Of a DNA stretch of 64,000 nt, positions 26,101 to 33,839 are shown piece by piece (position 1 is the first letter of the stretch; the number at the start of each line of letters is the position of its first letter). Origin of the DNA: Azoarcus_F sp048158365 (GTDB lineage: Bacteria > Pseudomonadota > Gammaproteobacteria > Burkholderiales > Rhodocyclaceae). The notes under the pieces were generated by a model. That model was not told the DNA's origin and made no database searches. It saw only the letters and a list, made by a program, of their open reading frames with translations. The stretch is taken from the NCBI GenBank assembly GCA_048158365.1, contig JBLLNL010000009.1; one strand, given 5' to 3'. Both the position numbers and the translations under genes were made by a program.

Positions 26101-26568
26101 AGCGTGGCGGTCGCGGTGGGCTTCATCGCGCTGGCCGGGGTCGCCGCCGAGACCGGCGTGATCATGCTGATCTACCTGGACCAGGCCTGGCGCGACGCGC
26201 AGGCGCGGTGCGTGGCCGAAGGGCGTTCGCCCACTGTCTCCGATCTCTACCGCGCGGTGATGGAGGGTGCGGTCGAGCGGGTCCGGCCCAAGATGATGAC
26301 CACCATCACCGTCATCGCGGGCCTGCTGCCGATCATGTGGAGCACTGGCACCGGCTCGGAGGTGATGCGTCGCATCGCCGCGCCGATGGTCGGCGGTATG
26401 CTGTCCTCGACCATCCTGACCCTGATCGTGATCCCGGCGATCTATGCGGTGGTCAAGCAGTGGGGGCTGTCACTTCAGAGCCCCGAAAGCGCTTGCGCAA
26501 CGGACCCGGCTTACCGCGCGCACACAAGCGTGGAGGCATCCAACCAGGGACAAGGAGTCAGAACGTGA
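23191..26568 (+). CDS. cusA: Cu(I)/Ag(I) efflux RND transporter CusA, with a repeat-derived in-frame insertion
   Basis: 1125 aa, ATG one base after the cusB stop. Twelve-helix heavy-metal RND pump: start MLNRLIEWSGRNVFIVVLAT, proton-relay Asp in GGIAIAIGAMVDAAIVMIEN (the monovalent-metal signature), porter motif LFYMPASIPGMSV with Met residues, and GTGSEVMRRIAAPMVGGM. Between HKRLEQFE and the block beginning VIIDACKEVGPALFF there are about 60 residues rich in Pro/Gly (LPPLQGEGRGG, PPPVLPLEGGG, PPLPIQGGG), encoded by palindromic repeat DNA (24462-24625). E. coli CusA has a shorter, unrelated loop there. The frame is uninterrupted, so the pump may be functional; the loop is expected to be cytoplasmic. 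Confidence 0.92.
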   Translation: MLNRLIEWSGRNVFIVVLATLFLIGAGLYALKNTALDALPDLSDVQVIVFTEFPGQAPQVVEDQVTYPLTTAMLSVPGARVVRGFSMFGASYVYVIFEDGTDIYWARSRVLEYLSSVAGRLPQGVSPQIGPDATGVGWVYQYALLGEGKDLGEMRSLQDWYVRYQLSQAHGVSEVASIGGFVKEFQVVIDPHRLASYGIPLEQVGMVISASNRDVGGRVIELAEKEYMVRGRGYLRGIEDIETLVLGTDRGTPVRVSDVARVELVPAGRRGITELNGEGEVASGIVMARFGENALDVIANVKKRIAEIGPGLPTGIEIVPVYDRSELIQRAIDNLKWTLLEESLIVAAVCIVFLLHVRSALVAIVTLPLGILFAFIAMNALGIGSNIMSLGGIAIAIGAMVDAAIVMIENAHKRLEQFERTRHLPPLQGEGRGGDGSSAAQGRTHPPPVLPLEGGGTVTDRSVRNIPSDPPLPIQGGGTQAQRARVIIDACKEVGPALFFSLLIITVSFLPVFALEGQEGRLFSPLAYTKTFAMAGAAFLSLTLIPVLMLFFVRGRILPEAKNPVNRFLIWSYRPMISGVLRFKWVTIVVAIAAMAATLYPVRQIGSEFMPTLNEGTLFYMPASIPGMSVTEAGRLLATTNRIIKTFPEVESVYGKAGRAESATDPAPIEMFETVINLKPESEWRPGVTIDSLIAEMDAALRFPGLANSWTMPIKARIDMLSTGIRTPIGVKVFGRNLEEIEHVAREVEAVVKAVPGTTSAYAERVTGGLYLDIEPRRDQLARFGLTVDALQQVVATALGGEQVTTMVMGLERYGVTVRYPRGLRSDPERIAREVFLPTASGMVPLGQVAEVSIRNGAPAIRTENAMLVGYIYVDTRESDLGTFVRRAQQAVAEQVSFPPGTYATWSGQFEYMERAKEKLQIVIPLTLALIFVLLYLNFRRMTETLIVMSTVPFALIGGIWLMWWLDYNMSVAVAVGFIALAGVAAETGVIMLIYLDQAWRDAQARCVAEGRSPTVSDLYRAVMEGAVERVRPKMMTTITVIAGLLPIMWSTGTGSEVMRRIAAPMVGGMLSSTILTLIVIPAIYAVVKQWGLSLQSPESACATDPAYRAHTSVEASNQGQGVRT
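24462..24625. repeat. Composite palindromic repeat element inside cusA
   Basis: Three related palindromes occur here. 24462-24482 is a perfect hairpin (CCCTCCCCTT-C-AAGGGGAGGG). 24537-24557 is perfect (CCTCCCCCTT-G-AAGGGGGAGG). 24601-24625 is an imperfect third copy. Between the first two, GGGGATGGGT and ACCCATCCCC also pair. The unit looks like a small dispersed intergenic repeat; here it lies in a gene and is translated in frame. Confidence 0.85.
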
Positions 26569-27875
26569 TCTGCAAACGCCATCTGGCCGGATTGCTCGCA
26601 GTCGGCTTGTTGCCGATGGCCGTCCAGTCCGCGCCGCCTTATGAGCCGACTGCGCCGGTTCCCGCGCCACGATACGCTCCGCTACCTCTGCTGGGTGCGA
26701 TGCCACAACTGGGTGAGATCGATTGGCGCCAGGCCAATGAGACGGTCGGGCGGTTCACCCGCGGGCATATCGACATATTGCGCTGGGAGAGCGAGAACCC
26801 GGTCACCGGGCAGATGGAGGCGACCCCGGAAGGGGCGCTGATGAGTGCCTCGGAAGCACTCCGGTCGGCTCTGTCCGCGCGGCCCGACCTGTTGGCGACC
26901 ACGGCGATGAGTCGCGCTGAACGAGCACGTGCCGACATTGCCGCAGCGGTTTTCTCCCGCGATGTGCTGCGTGCCTGGGTGAGCGCGATCGCCGCTGAAA
27001 CGGCGCTCGAAAATGCCACGAAAGCCTATGGTGCGGCCGAGACCGGCGCGGAACTCGCTGCCAGAATGACCCGTGTCGGCAACTGGGGCCAGGATCGCCT
27101 GTTGCGCGAGCAACTGTCGCTCAAGGACGCGGGGGTGGGTCTGATCGCTGCCAGGCAGGAAGCGACCCGTGCGCGCGAAGCGCTGGCACGGGTGACCGGG
27201 TTGTGGGGTGAGGCGGTGCATTTCACGCTGCCGACGAGTTTGCCCGAGTTGCCGGCCGATGTCATGGACGGTTCGGGTCTGGAAGCGCTGGCCTTGTCGC
27301 GTCATCCGATGCTGCCGCTGGCGACGCAGGAGGCCGAGCTTGCGCGACGCGCCCTGGGGGCGAACGCGCAGGCGCGCTGGCAGGCACTTGGTGCCGACGC
27401 GGTCGAGCAGATGCTGGGCGAGTTCGCCGACGATGCCGCAGTGCTGAGGCGTCCGCCGACTGCCGCCGTATGGGTCGAGGTCCGACGCGCCGCAGTGGGT
27501 GATGGTGCGCCCCACGCCTTTCGCACCATTGCCAAGGCGGAGGGCCTGGCCGTGAGCGTGCGCTCGCAGGTGCGCGAAGCCTACATCAACTACCGCATTG
27601 CCCACGACCTCGCAGCACAGGCGCTCAGCCGCAAGAACATGCAGACGGCGAAACAGGAAGAAGTGCTGCTGCGCTACAACGGCATGCTGAAGAGTACCTG
27701 GGATCTGCTCGATGGCGCCCGCGAGCGGCTCGCCGCGGACACCGTGGCGGCTCTGGCCTTGCGGGACTTCTGGCTCGCGCATGCGAATCTTCAGGCGGTG
27801 CTGGCTGGTGCGGACTATCCGGGTGCCGACGGGCTCGCGCAGCCGGCAGGCTCGAAAGCAGCGGGAGGGCATTGA
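26565..27875 (+). CDS. Second TolC-like outer-membrane protein paired with the multicopper oxidase
   Basis: 436 aa from GTG 26565, with AAGGAG upstream and a 4-base overlap with the cusA stop. Signal peptide (LAGLLAVGLLPMAVQSAPP), then long amphipathic helices with TolC-type composition (AGVGLIAARQEATRAREALA, SQVREAYINYRIAHDLAAQA, YNGMLKSTWDLLDGARERLA). It differs clearly from the CusC-like protein at 20191. The multicopper oxidase starts 2 bases after its stop. Proteins like this often travel with periplasmic copper oxidases; a role in copper tolerance is inferred from context only. Confidence 0.75.
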   Translation: MICKRHLAGLLAVGLLPMAVQSAPPYEPTAPVPAPRYAPLPLLGAMPQLGEIDWRQANETVGRFTRGHIDILRWESENPVTGQMEATPEGALMSASEALRSALSARPDLLATTAMSRAERARADIAAAVFSRDVLRAWVSAIAAETALENATKAYGAAETGAELAARMTRVGNWGQDRLLREQLSLKDAGVGLIAARQEATRAREALARVTGLWGEAVHFTLPTSLPELPADVMDGSGLEALALSRHPMLPLATQEAELARRALGANAQARWQALGADAVEQMLGEFADDAAVLRRPPTAAVWVEVRRAAVGDGAPHAFRTIAKAEGLAVSVRSQVREAYINYRIAHDLAAQALSRKNMQTAKQEEVLLRYNGMLKSTWDLLDGARERLAADTVAALALRDFWLAHANLQAVLAGADYPGADGLAQPAGSKAAGGH

Positions 27876-27877
27876 GC

Positions 27878-29284
27878 ATGGACAGGAGACAATTCATCGC
27901 CGGCGCCGCCGTCGGAGCGGTGGCCGCCGCCAGCGTGAGCAAGGCCGCCCTGGCCAGTTTGCCCGAGCCGGTCATCCAGACCTCGCCCGACACCGCGCCG
28001 CCGCTGATGCCGTCGACCGGCCGCCCGTACAATCCGGTGGTCACCCTCAACGGCTGGACCGCACCCTGGCGCATGAACAATGGCGTCAAGGAATTTCACC
28101 TGGTCGCCGAACCGGTCGAGCGCGAGATCGCGCCCGGCATGGTCGCGCGCCTGTGGGGCTACAATGGGCAGAGCCCCGGTCCGACCATCGAGGTGGTCGA
28201 GGGTGACCGGGTGCGGCTGTTCGTGACCAACCGGCTGCCGGAGGCAACCTCGATCCACTGGCACGGCCAGCGCCTGCCCAACGGCATGGACGGCGTGGTC
28301 GGGCTCAACCAGCGCGCGATCCCGGTCGGCAAGACCTATGTGTACGAGTTCATCGCTCGACGCCCCGGCACGTTCATGTATCACCCCCATGCCGACGAGA
28401 TGGTGCAGATGGCGATGGGCATGATGGGCTTCTGGGTGACCCACCCGCGCACCCGCAACCCGCTGATCAGCGATGTTCAACGGGATTTCTGCTTCCTGCT
28501 CAACGCTTACGACATCGACCCGGGCAGCCTGGTCCCCAAGATCAATACCATGCTCGACTTCAACCTGTGGACCTTCAACAGCCGGGCGTTTCCGGGCATC
28601 GATTCGATGAACGTGCGCCTGGGCGACCGGGTGCGCATCCGGGTGGGCAACCTGACCATGACCAACCACCCGATCCACCTGCACGGGCACGAGTTCGAGG
28701 TCACCGGCACCGACGGTGGCCCCACGCCGCCCGGGTCGCGCTGGCCGGAGGTCACCACCGATATTGCGGTGGGGCAGATGCGCCAGGTCGAGTTCATCGC
28801 CGACGAAGAGGGTGACTGGGCATTTCATTGTCACAAGAGCCATCACACCATGAACCCGATGGGGCATGATGTGCCGACCATGATCGGCATCGACCACCGC
28901 GGGCTGCTCGGGCGCATCCAGCAGCTGGAGCCCGAGTACATGATGATGGGCGAGCGCGGCATGGCCGACATGAAGGAGATGCCGATGATGCTGCCCGAGC
29001 AGACCTTGGCGATGATGACCGGCTTCGGCCCGCACGGTGCGATCGGCATGGGTGGTATGTTCACTACCTTCAAGGTGCGTCGTGACCAGAAACCGGGCGA
29101 CTATTCCGATCCGGGCTGGTATGCACAGCCTCCTGGCACGCAGGCATTCGAATGGCAGGGCACCCTGCCCGAACCCAAACGATTCAGTGCCGAACGCCTC
29201 AATACCACCGAGGTTCCGGGGTTGCGCCGCTCCGCCCTCGAGATCCAGGTCCGCAAACCCGGCGGTGGTGCTCCCCCGCACTGA
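27878..29284 (+). CDS. Tat-exported multicopper oxidase (copper tolerance)
   Basis: 468 aa from ATG 27878 (GGGAGGG upstream). Tat signal DRRQFIAGAAVGAVAAASVS: the motif reads D-R-R-Q-F, a twin Arg. All four copper-binding blocks are present: SIHWHGQRLPNGMDG, FMYHPHADEMVQM, HPIHLHGHEFEV, and HCHKSHHTMNPMG with the Cys of the type 1 site. A Met-rich stretch (about 345-390: EYMMMGERGMADMKEMPMM) resembles the Cu(I)-binding insert of CueO/CopA. It oxidises Cu(I) to the less toxic Cu(II) in the periplasm. Downstream of the TolC-like gene and upstream of a broken cupredoxin. Confidence 0.93.
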   Translation: MDRRQFIAGAAVGAVAAASVSKAALASLPEPVIQTSPDTAPPLMPSTGRPYNPVVTLNGWTAPWRMNNGVKEFHLVAEPVEREIAPGMVARLWGYNGQSPGPTIEVVEGDRVRLFVTNRLPEATSIHWHGQRLPNGMDGVVGLNQRAIPVGKTYVYEFIARRPGTFMYHPHADEMVQMAMGMMGFWVTHPRTRNPLISDVQRDFCFLLNAYDIDPGSLVPKINTMLDFNLWTFNSRAFPGIDSMNVRLGDRVRIRVGNLTMTNHPIHLHGHEFEVTGTDGGPTPPGSRWPEVTTDIAVGQMRQVEFIADEEGDWAFHCHKSHHTMNPMGHDVPTMIGIDHRGLLGRIQQLEPEYMMMGERGMADMKEMPMMLPEQTLAMMTGFGPHGAIGMGGMFTTFKVRRDQKPGDYSDPGWYAQPPGTQAFEWQGTLPEPKRFSAERLNTTEVPGLRRSALEIQVRKPGGGAPPH

Positions 29285-29323
29285 TAAGCCCGTTGTTCGC
29301 CAACCTGATGGAGCCTCACCCGT

Positions 29324-29986
29324 ATGAACAAAAGTACCCTTGCCTCGACCGCGGTCGGATTGGTCCTCGCCATGATCAGCGTCGCGCTCCATGCCCATGG
29401 CGAGGCGCGGCACGACTCGAACGCTGCGCCCGTCGTGAAGGAACAGTCCGGTTGGGGTATAGCCGCCGACCCCGAACAGGCGAACCGGTCCGTGGAGGTT
29501 ACGATGACCGGCGACATGCGCTTCACGCCTTCCGCGGTTCGGGTGCGCGAGGACGAAACGCTACGAATCGTCGTACGCAACGCGGGCCGGATGATGCATG
29601 AACTCGTCATCGGAGACGCCGATTCGCTGAAGGAGCACGCCGAACTGATGCTGCGCTTCCCCGGCATGCAGCACGACGAACCGTACATGGCCCATGTTCC
29701 GCCGGGTGAGGTGGCCTAGGAGGCTGTCGGACTTGAGGCTGATCTACTGCGCCGGTGGGAGAAGCGGTCCATATCTGCCCGATTTTTCGTTGCATAGAAC
29801 CACTATGCGCCTCAAAATCGACCAGATCTGTCCTCGCTTTCCCACCCGGCTCGTGACGATCGCTCAAGTCCGACAGCCTCCTAGATCATCTGGACCTTCA
29901 ATCGCACCGGGGATTTCGAGTTTGCGTGTCTGATCCCGGGGCACTATCAGGCGGGCATGTTCGAAGCCGTCACGGTCGAGCCGTAA
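29324..29986 (+). pseudogene. Cupredoxin gene split by a hairpin MITE
   Basis: The 5' part (29324-29716) encodes a signal peptide and a cupredoxin beginning with one copper ligand His in GRMMHELVIGDA. At GCC 29714-29716 the frame hits TAG 29717. The missing end resumes at 29885 (IIWTFNRTGDFEFACLIPGH, then YQAGMFEAVTVEP, stop 29984-29986) and supplies the Cys, His and Met ligands. The 168 bases between are a palindromic element and are a multiple of three, but contain stops. The truncated 131-aa product would lack three of four copper ligands. Last gene of the copper locus. Confidence 0.9.
29717..29884. mobile_element. Palindromic MITE inserted in the cupredoxin gene
   Basis: The ends are a perfect 22-bp inverted repeat (29716-29737 and 29863-29884, beginning CTAGGAGGCTGTCGGACTTG). 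The pairing continues imperfectly inward (GCGCCGGTGGGA against CCCACCCGGC; ATCTGCCCGATTTT against AAAATCGACCAGAT) to a central GCATAG-AACCA-CTATGC at 29792-29808, so the whole unit folds into one long hairpin. No coding capacity. CTAG may be a 4-bp target duplication, but this is unresolved. Confidence 0.88.
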
Positions 29987-30181
29987 CGGATCGCCGGGCC
30001 GTCGTTCACGGATCGCCTTCAGAGCGGCATCGGGCTGTGGAGCGGGCCTGGCGTCGCGCAGGTGGCCAGTACTCTCGGGATGTCGATCTTGTCCGAGGCA
30101 ATTGTGCGAAGGAATTGCAGCCGGCCGGCATTTGGTCAGCTATCATCCGGGTCATGTCGGTTGTGGATTCTGAGGAACATC

Positions 30182-30691
30182 ATGGACGCGGAGCAACTCA
30201 AGGCAGCCCAGGCGCCGCTCAAGGCGCGCTACAAGGAAGACCCCGCAGCGGCGCTGTGGACGCTCTCCGCTCGCGGCCGCGTGCTGGCCGATCGCCCCGC
30301 GCTGCAGGTCGAGACCGGCCACGGCCGGGTCACCGCCGGGCTGCATCCGGCGACCGGTGGCGACGGCAACGATGCCTGCTCGGGCGACATGCTGCTAGAG
30401 GCGCTGGTAGCCTGTTCGGGCGTCACACTCAAGGCGGTGGCCACGGCGCTCGGGATAACCTTGCGCGACGCCGTCATCACCGCCGAAGGTGATCTGGATT
30501 TTCGTGGCACCCTTGGGGTGAGCCGCGAGGCTCCGGTCGGTTTCAGCGCGATTCGCCTGCATTTCGAGCTGGACACCGACGCCACCGACGCACAGCTCGA
30601 CAGCCTGCTCGCGCTGTCAGAGCGATACTGCGTCGTGTATCAGACCCTGAAGCAAAGCCCCAGCCTCAGCGTCTCGCGAACGCGCGTTTGA
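30182..30691 (+). CDS. OsmC-family protein (thiol-dependent peroxidase-like)
   Basis: 169 aa from ATG 30182 with GAGGAA upstream. OsmC/Ohr fold with the two reactive cysteines Cys66 and Cys78 (DACSGDMLLEALVACSGVTL) and the C-terminal SERYCVVYQTLKQSP block. Family members reduce organic hydroperoxides or related electrophiles using thiols. It stands alone, 195 bases after the cupredoxin remnant; the gap 29987-30181 shows no gene. The specific substrate cannot be told from sequence. Confidence 0.85.
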   Translation: MDAEQLKAAQAPLKARYKEDPAAALWTLSARGRVLADRPALQVETGHGRVTAGLHPATGGDGNDACSGDMLLEALVACSGVTLKAVATALGITLRDAVITAEGDLDFRGTLGVSREAPVGFSAIRLHFELDTDATDAQLDSLLALSERYCVVYQTLKQSPSLSVSRTRV

Positions 30692-30893
30692 AAGCAGGCC
30701 CCGGCAGGTCACCGATCCGTCGCCAGCTTCAGCTGGTCGGCTGAATATTCGAAGCTCAGACCATCGCCGGGCATTCCCAGCCTCGATCGGGGACGGCTCA
30801 CACATAGATCTACGGCGGTTTCCGGCAAATCGCTGGAAATTACACCCGATGGGCTATCTGGCCACGCGTGGTAACCGGGAGTGTCAAAGTCGG

Positions 30894-30956
30894 GTCAGTC
30901 GGCGGGCATTCCAGCTCGACGGCGCGTGAGCCCCAGGGATGGGTCAGCAGCATCGT
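30894..30956 (-). pseudogene. Fragment of a truC-like gene
   Basis: The minus strand encodes TMLLTHPWGSRAVELECPPTD, nearly identical to the TruC C-terminal block MQLTHPWESRALELECPPSD, and the DNA is similar to 8820-8880. Nothing of the rest of the gene is present. It lies in the 305-base gap 30692-30996 between osmC and def, which otherwise shows no gene. Confidence 0.7.
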
Positions 30957-30996
30957 TACGTCGTCCCCGGTTTTTCTGAATCGAACCTGCGTGCCC

Positions 30997-31533
30997 TTAT
31001 GCTTGTGACTGAGCGGAAACTTCCGGAAACAGGACCTCGGTATAGCCGAAGCGGGTGAAATCGCGAACTCGCATCGGGAAAAGGGTGCCGAACAGGTGGT
31101 CGGATTCATGCTGGACGACCCGAGCATGGAAGCCTTCGGCCTCGCGTTCGATCCGATGGCCGAGGGGATCGAAGCCTCGGTAACGTATCCGTCGGTGGCG
31201 CGGGACGACGCCCCGCAGGCCAGGAACGGACAGGCAGCCTTCCCAGTTCTCCTCCATGGCGTCGTCGAGCGGGGTGATCCTTGGGTTGAGCAGGATGGTG
31301 CGCGGCACGGGCGGGGCGTCAGGGTAGCGGGCGCTGTGCTCGAAACCGAAGATGATCACCTGCAGACCAACACCTATCTGCGGTGCCGCGATCCCGACCC
31401 CGCCCGCAGCGGCCATCGTGTCGGACAGGTCGGTGATGAGTGCCTCGAGTGCCGGCGTGCCGAACGCAATCACCGGTGCGGCTGTCTGCAGCAGCCGTGG
31501 ATCGCCCATGCAAAGAATGTCACGGACCGTCAC
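30997..31533 (-). CDS. def: Peptide deformylase
   Basis: 178 aa from GTG 31533. All three motifs are present: GVGIAAPQIGV (motif 1), EGCLSVPG with the metal-ligand Cys (motif 2), and QHESDHLFGTLFP (motif 3, HExDH) with two His ligands and the catalytic Glu. It removes the formyl group from nascent proteins. It is monocistronic and not next to fmt, so it may be a second deformylase copy. The C-terminal tail (TEVLFPEVSAQSQA) is short. Confidence 0.93.
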   Translation of the reverse strand: MTVRDILCMGDPRLLQTAAPVIAFGTPALEALITDLSDTMAAAGGVGIAAPQIGVGLQVIIFGFEHSARYPDAPPVPRTILLNPRITPLDDAMEENWEGCLSVPGLRGVVPRHRRIRYRGFDPLGHRIEREAEGFHARVVQHESDHLFGTLFPMRVRDFTRFGYTEVLFPEVSAQSQA

Positions 31534-31767
31534 GATGTCGTCCTGCCTGTTGTTGTGTAGCGCTGTCGGCAGGGCTGGCGGGCGCGCTCACTCTGCGAAG
31601 TGAGGCGCTGTGCTGCGCCCGCTCAAGGATCCGCGCCAAGACAGGATCAGTTCGCGAGGTCGAAAAGTCTATTCGGCCTCGACGAATCGTGCTGGTGTGA
31701 GAAACGCGGGTTAAGGCTCGCCGCACGCAAAAAACCGACACTGTTCATTCACCATGGAGAACTACGC

Positions 31768-31800
31768 ATTCCACGCTCCCGCTCGGGTGGAGCGTGGAAT
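31768..31800. terminator. 12-bp inverted repeat downstream of the small secreted protein gene
   Basis: ATTCCACGCTCC (31768-31779) pairs perfectly with GGAGCGTGGAAT (31789-31800) over 9 bases, touching the stop codon of the minus-strand gene at 31800. There is no T-run. The 230-base region between it and def shows no gene. Confidence 0.5.
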
Positions 31801-32297
31801 TATTTCGCGGGGAACAGTTCACCCTTCAGAATGAAATTGCGATCCGTCGGACTTGCCGCGCGGATATTGAGCGATCCGGCACCTTTGAGCCCCTCGAACC
31901 GACCCGTGCCACCCACGACCTGCCAGGTTCCGTTATCGAGCAGCATTGGCTTGCCCTCGGGCCCCGGCACGAATACCGCGCGCACGTCCCATTCGACATA
32001 GGCCTTGTCGGCGCCATCGGTGAATTCCAGATAGCCGCGCGGATGACCGCCTACGCCGGGCTCGATCGGGTGCATGCCGAATTCGGTTACTGACGCGCCC
32101 GCGAGAAAGCCGGTTCCCTCGGCCGTGCCCTCGCGGCGCACCATCAGCACGAAGCGCTTGCTGTCATCCTGAAAATCCAGCCGGAACTGTTCCTTCGGCG
32201 ACATCAGCGCGGTGATATCCAGTGGATCAGCCAGAGCCGGGGCAAAGGGAACGGCCAGGCAAAGACAGGTGACAAACGATCGGATAGCGACTTTCAT
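31800..32297 (-). CDS. Small secreted protein of unknown function
   Basis: 165 aa from ATG 32297 with GGAG upstream. Signal peptide (MKVAIRSFVTCLCLAVPFAPALA). The mature part is beta-rich and ends GTWQVVGGTGRFEGLKGAGSL. That TGRFxGxxGxGxL turn occurs in allene-oxide-cyclase-like and related small barrel proteins. No catalytic residues are recognisable. It is a single gene with its own 3' inverted repeat. Export to the periplasm is well supported; function unknown. Confidence 0.7.
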   Translation of the reverse strand: MKVAIRSFVTCLCLAVPFAPALADPLDITALMSPKEQFRLDFQDDSKRFVLMVRREGTAEGTGFLAGASVTEFGMHPIEPGVGGHPRGYLEFTDGADKAYVEWDVRAVFVPGPEGKPMLLDNGTWQVVGGTGRFEGLKGAGSLNIRAASPTDRNFILKGELFPAK

Positions 32298-32500
32298 AAA
32301 ACGCTCCTGCACGGGGTTGAACATGAAATGTGATTATCACAAAACGCGCGCGTCAACATATCGTTCCAATCGCGCGCGGACAAGACCATTAGAACACTTT
32401 TTATGCCCGACTACATCAGTAGTTGGGACAGGAAGAATAAACGCCCTCATTGCGGGCGCCTTAAAAAAACGTCGCATTATTCGAGGCGCCCTTCACTAAA

Positions 32501-32917
32501 ATGCGAATTCCCGCGTTCGAAATTGCTTGCACCATGACTTCCATTCTTGATCCGTCCGGACTCGCAGTCGGCCAGCATGCGTCGCCGCGCTCGGTGTTGA
32601 CCATTGCGCTGTGCGCAGAATGGTGTGGCACATGCCGGGAATTCAGGACCGTGTTGGAAGGCCTGGCGGCGACCTACCCGGAGATCGCATTTTGCTGGAT
32701 CGACATCGAAGACGATGCCGAGATCGTGGGGAATCTCGAGATGGAGAGCTTTCCGGCGTTGCTGCTCGTGCGTGACGGGGTTCCGCTCTATTTCGGCACG
32801 ACGCTGCCGACCGAAACGGCGGTGGTTCCACTGCTGAGAACGGTTTCCCGAAGCGCGGCCCCGCTGTCGGCGATACCGGACGAGGTACGCGCGATGTTGG
32901 TGTCGCTTCGGATTTGA
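32501..32917 (+). CDS. Thioredoxin-family protein
   Basis: 138 aa. Thioredoxin fold with active site WCGTC (Cys42 and Cys45 from the start used), preceded by LTIALCAE, and the cis-proline in MESFPALLLVRDG. An extra Cys38 lies just before the active site. No signal peptide, so it is probably cytosolic. The last 30 residues extend past the fold. ATG 32534 (MTSILDPSG) is an alternative start. The gene is convergent with cysW. Thiol-disulfide exchange is expected; the partner is unknown. Confidence 0.82.
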   Translation: MRIPAFEIACTMTSILDPSGLAVGQHASPRSVLTIALCAEWCGTCREFRTVLEGLAATYPEIAFCWIDIEDDAEIVGNLEMESFPALLLVRDGVPLYFGTTLPTETAVVPLLRTVSRSAAPLSAIPDEVRAMLVSLRI

Positions 32918-32978
32918 GTGCAGGCTGATTCGGGTCTCACGCGCGGTGCCTGGAGCCGCGACCCGCGTCGGCTTCCGT

Positions 32979-33839
32979 TCAGCTCTGGGCCGGCACCGGT
33001 CTCTCCATCGGCAGTGCCGCGACGCGTTCGTCGCGCTGTCGCTGTCGCCATTCCATGACCGTCTTCAGGAACAGCGTCACCAGTGCCATGCACGCGAGCA
33101 GTGCGGCGGCGGTGAAGGCGGCGGCGGTCTTGTAGTCGTTGTTCAGTTGCTCGACCAGCAGGGGCAGGGTCAGCGTCTTGTTGATGATGGTGCCCGAGAC
33201 CACCGCCACTGCGCCGAATTCGCCGACCGCGCGTGCGTTGGTGACGACCACGCCATACAGCAGCGCCCACTTGATGTTGGGCAGCGTCACGCGGGTGAAG
33301 ATCTGCCAGCCATTGGCGCCGAGCGTCAGTGCGGCGTACTCCTCGTCGCTGCCCTGGGCCTGCATCAGCGGGATCAGGATGCGCGCGACATAGGGCGCGG
33401 TGACGAAGATCGTGACCAGCACGATGCCCGGCCACGCGAAGATGATCTGCACGCCGTTGCCGTACAGCCAGCGTCCGACGGTGCTCTCCAGGCCATAGAC
33501 GACCAGATAGCACAGACCGGCGACCACCGGCGAGACCGCGAAGGGGATGTCGACCAGCGTTGTCAGCAGCTTGCGGCCGCGAAACTCGTAATGTGTCACG
33601 CACCACGCGAGCAGGATGCCGAAGGCGAGGTTGATCGGCACGGTCAGTGCCGCCGCCAGCAGCGTCAGTCCGATCGCGTGACGCATGAAGCGCTCGTCCA
33701 GATTCGACACCAGCAGACCCCAGCCACCCGACAGTGCCTGCGCAAAGATGAGGATCAGCGGCAGGATCAGCAGCAGGAAGGCGATGCCGACCCCGAGCAC
33801 CACCAGGGCCCACTGATGCCAGTGCCGAGGCCGTTTCAT
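32979..33839 (-). CDS. cysW: Sulfate/thiosulfate ABC transporter permease CysW (system 1)
   Basis: 286 aa from ATG 33839, preceded by GAGGAG. Six membrane helices and the ABC permease EAA loop (YAALTLGANGWQIFTRVTLP), with CysW-type sequence ARAVGEFGAVAVVSG. Heterodimerises with CysT to form the inner-membrane sulfate channel. Its ATG overlaps the cysT stop by 4 bases. No ATPase gene follows: the matching cysA lies 7 kb away at 41058, on the other strand. Confidence 0.92.
   Translation of the reverse strand: MKRPRHWHQWALVVLGVGIAFLLLILPLILIFAQALSGGWGLLVSNLDERFMRHAIGLTLLAAALTVPINLAFGILLAWCVTHYEFRGRKLLTTLVDIPFAVSPVVAGLCYLVVYGLESTVGRWLYGNGVQIIFAWPGIVLVTIFVTAPYVARILIPLMQAQGSDEEYAALTLGANGWQIFTRVTLPNIKWALLYGVVVTNARAVGEFGAVAVVSGTIINKTLTLPLLVEQLNNDYKTAAAFTAAALLACMALVTLFLKTVMEWRQRQRDERVAALPMERPVPAQS

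Noticed and set aside
23191..26568. cusA as a pseudogene because of the insertion
   Set aside because: The reading frame is uninterrupted and all transport motifs are intact.
32460..32480. Hairpin followed by an A-run near 32470 as a terminator
   Set aside because: The run is A on the plus strand and precedes the hairpin on the minus strand, so it fits a terminator in neither direction.
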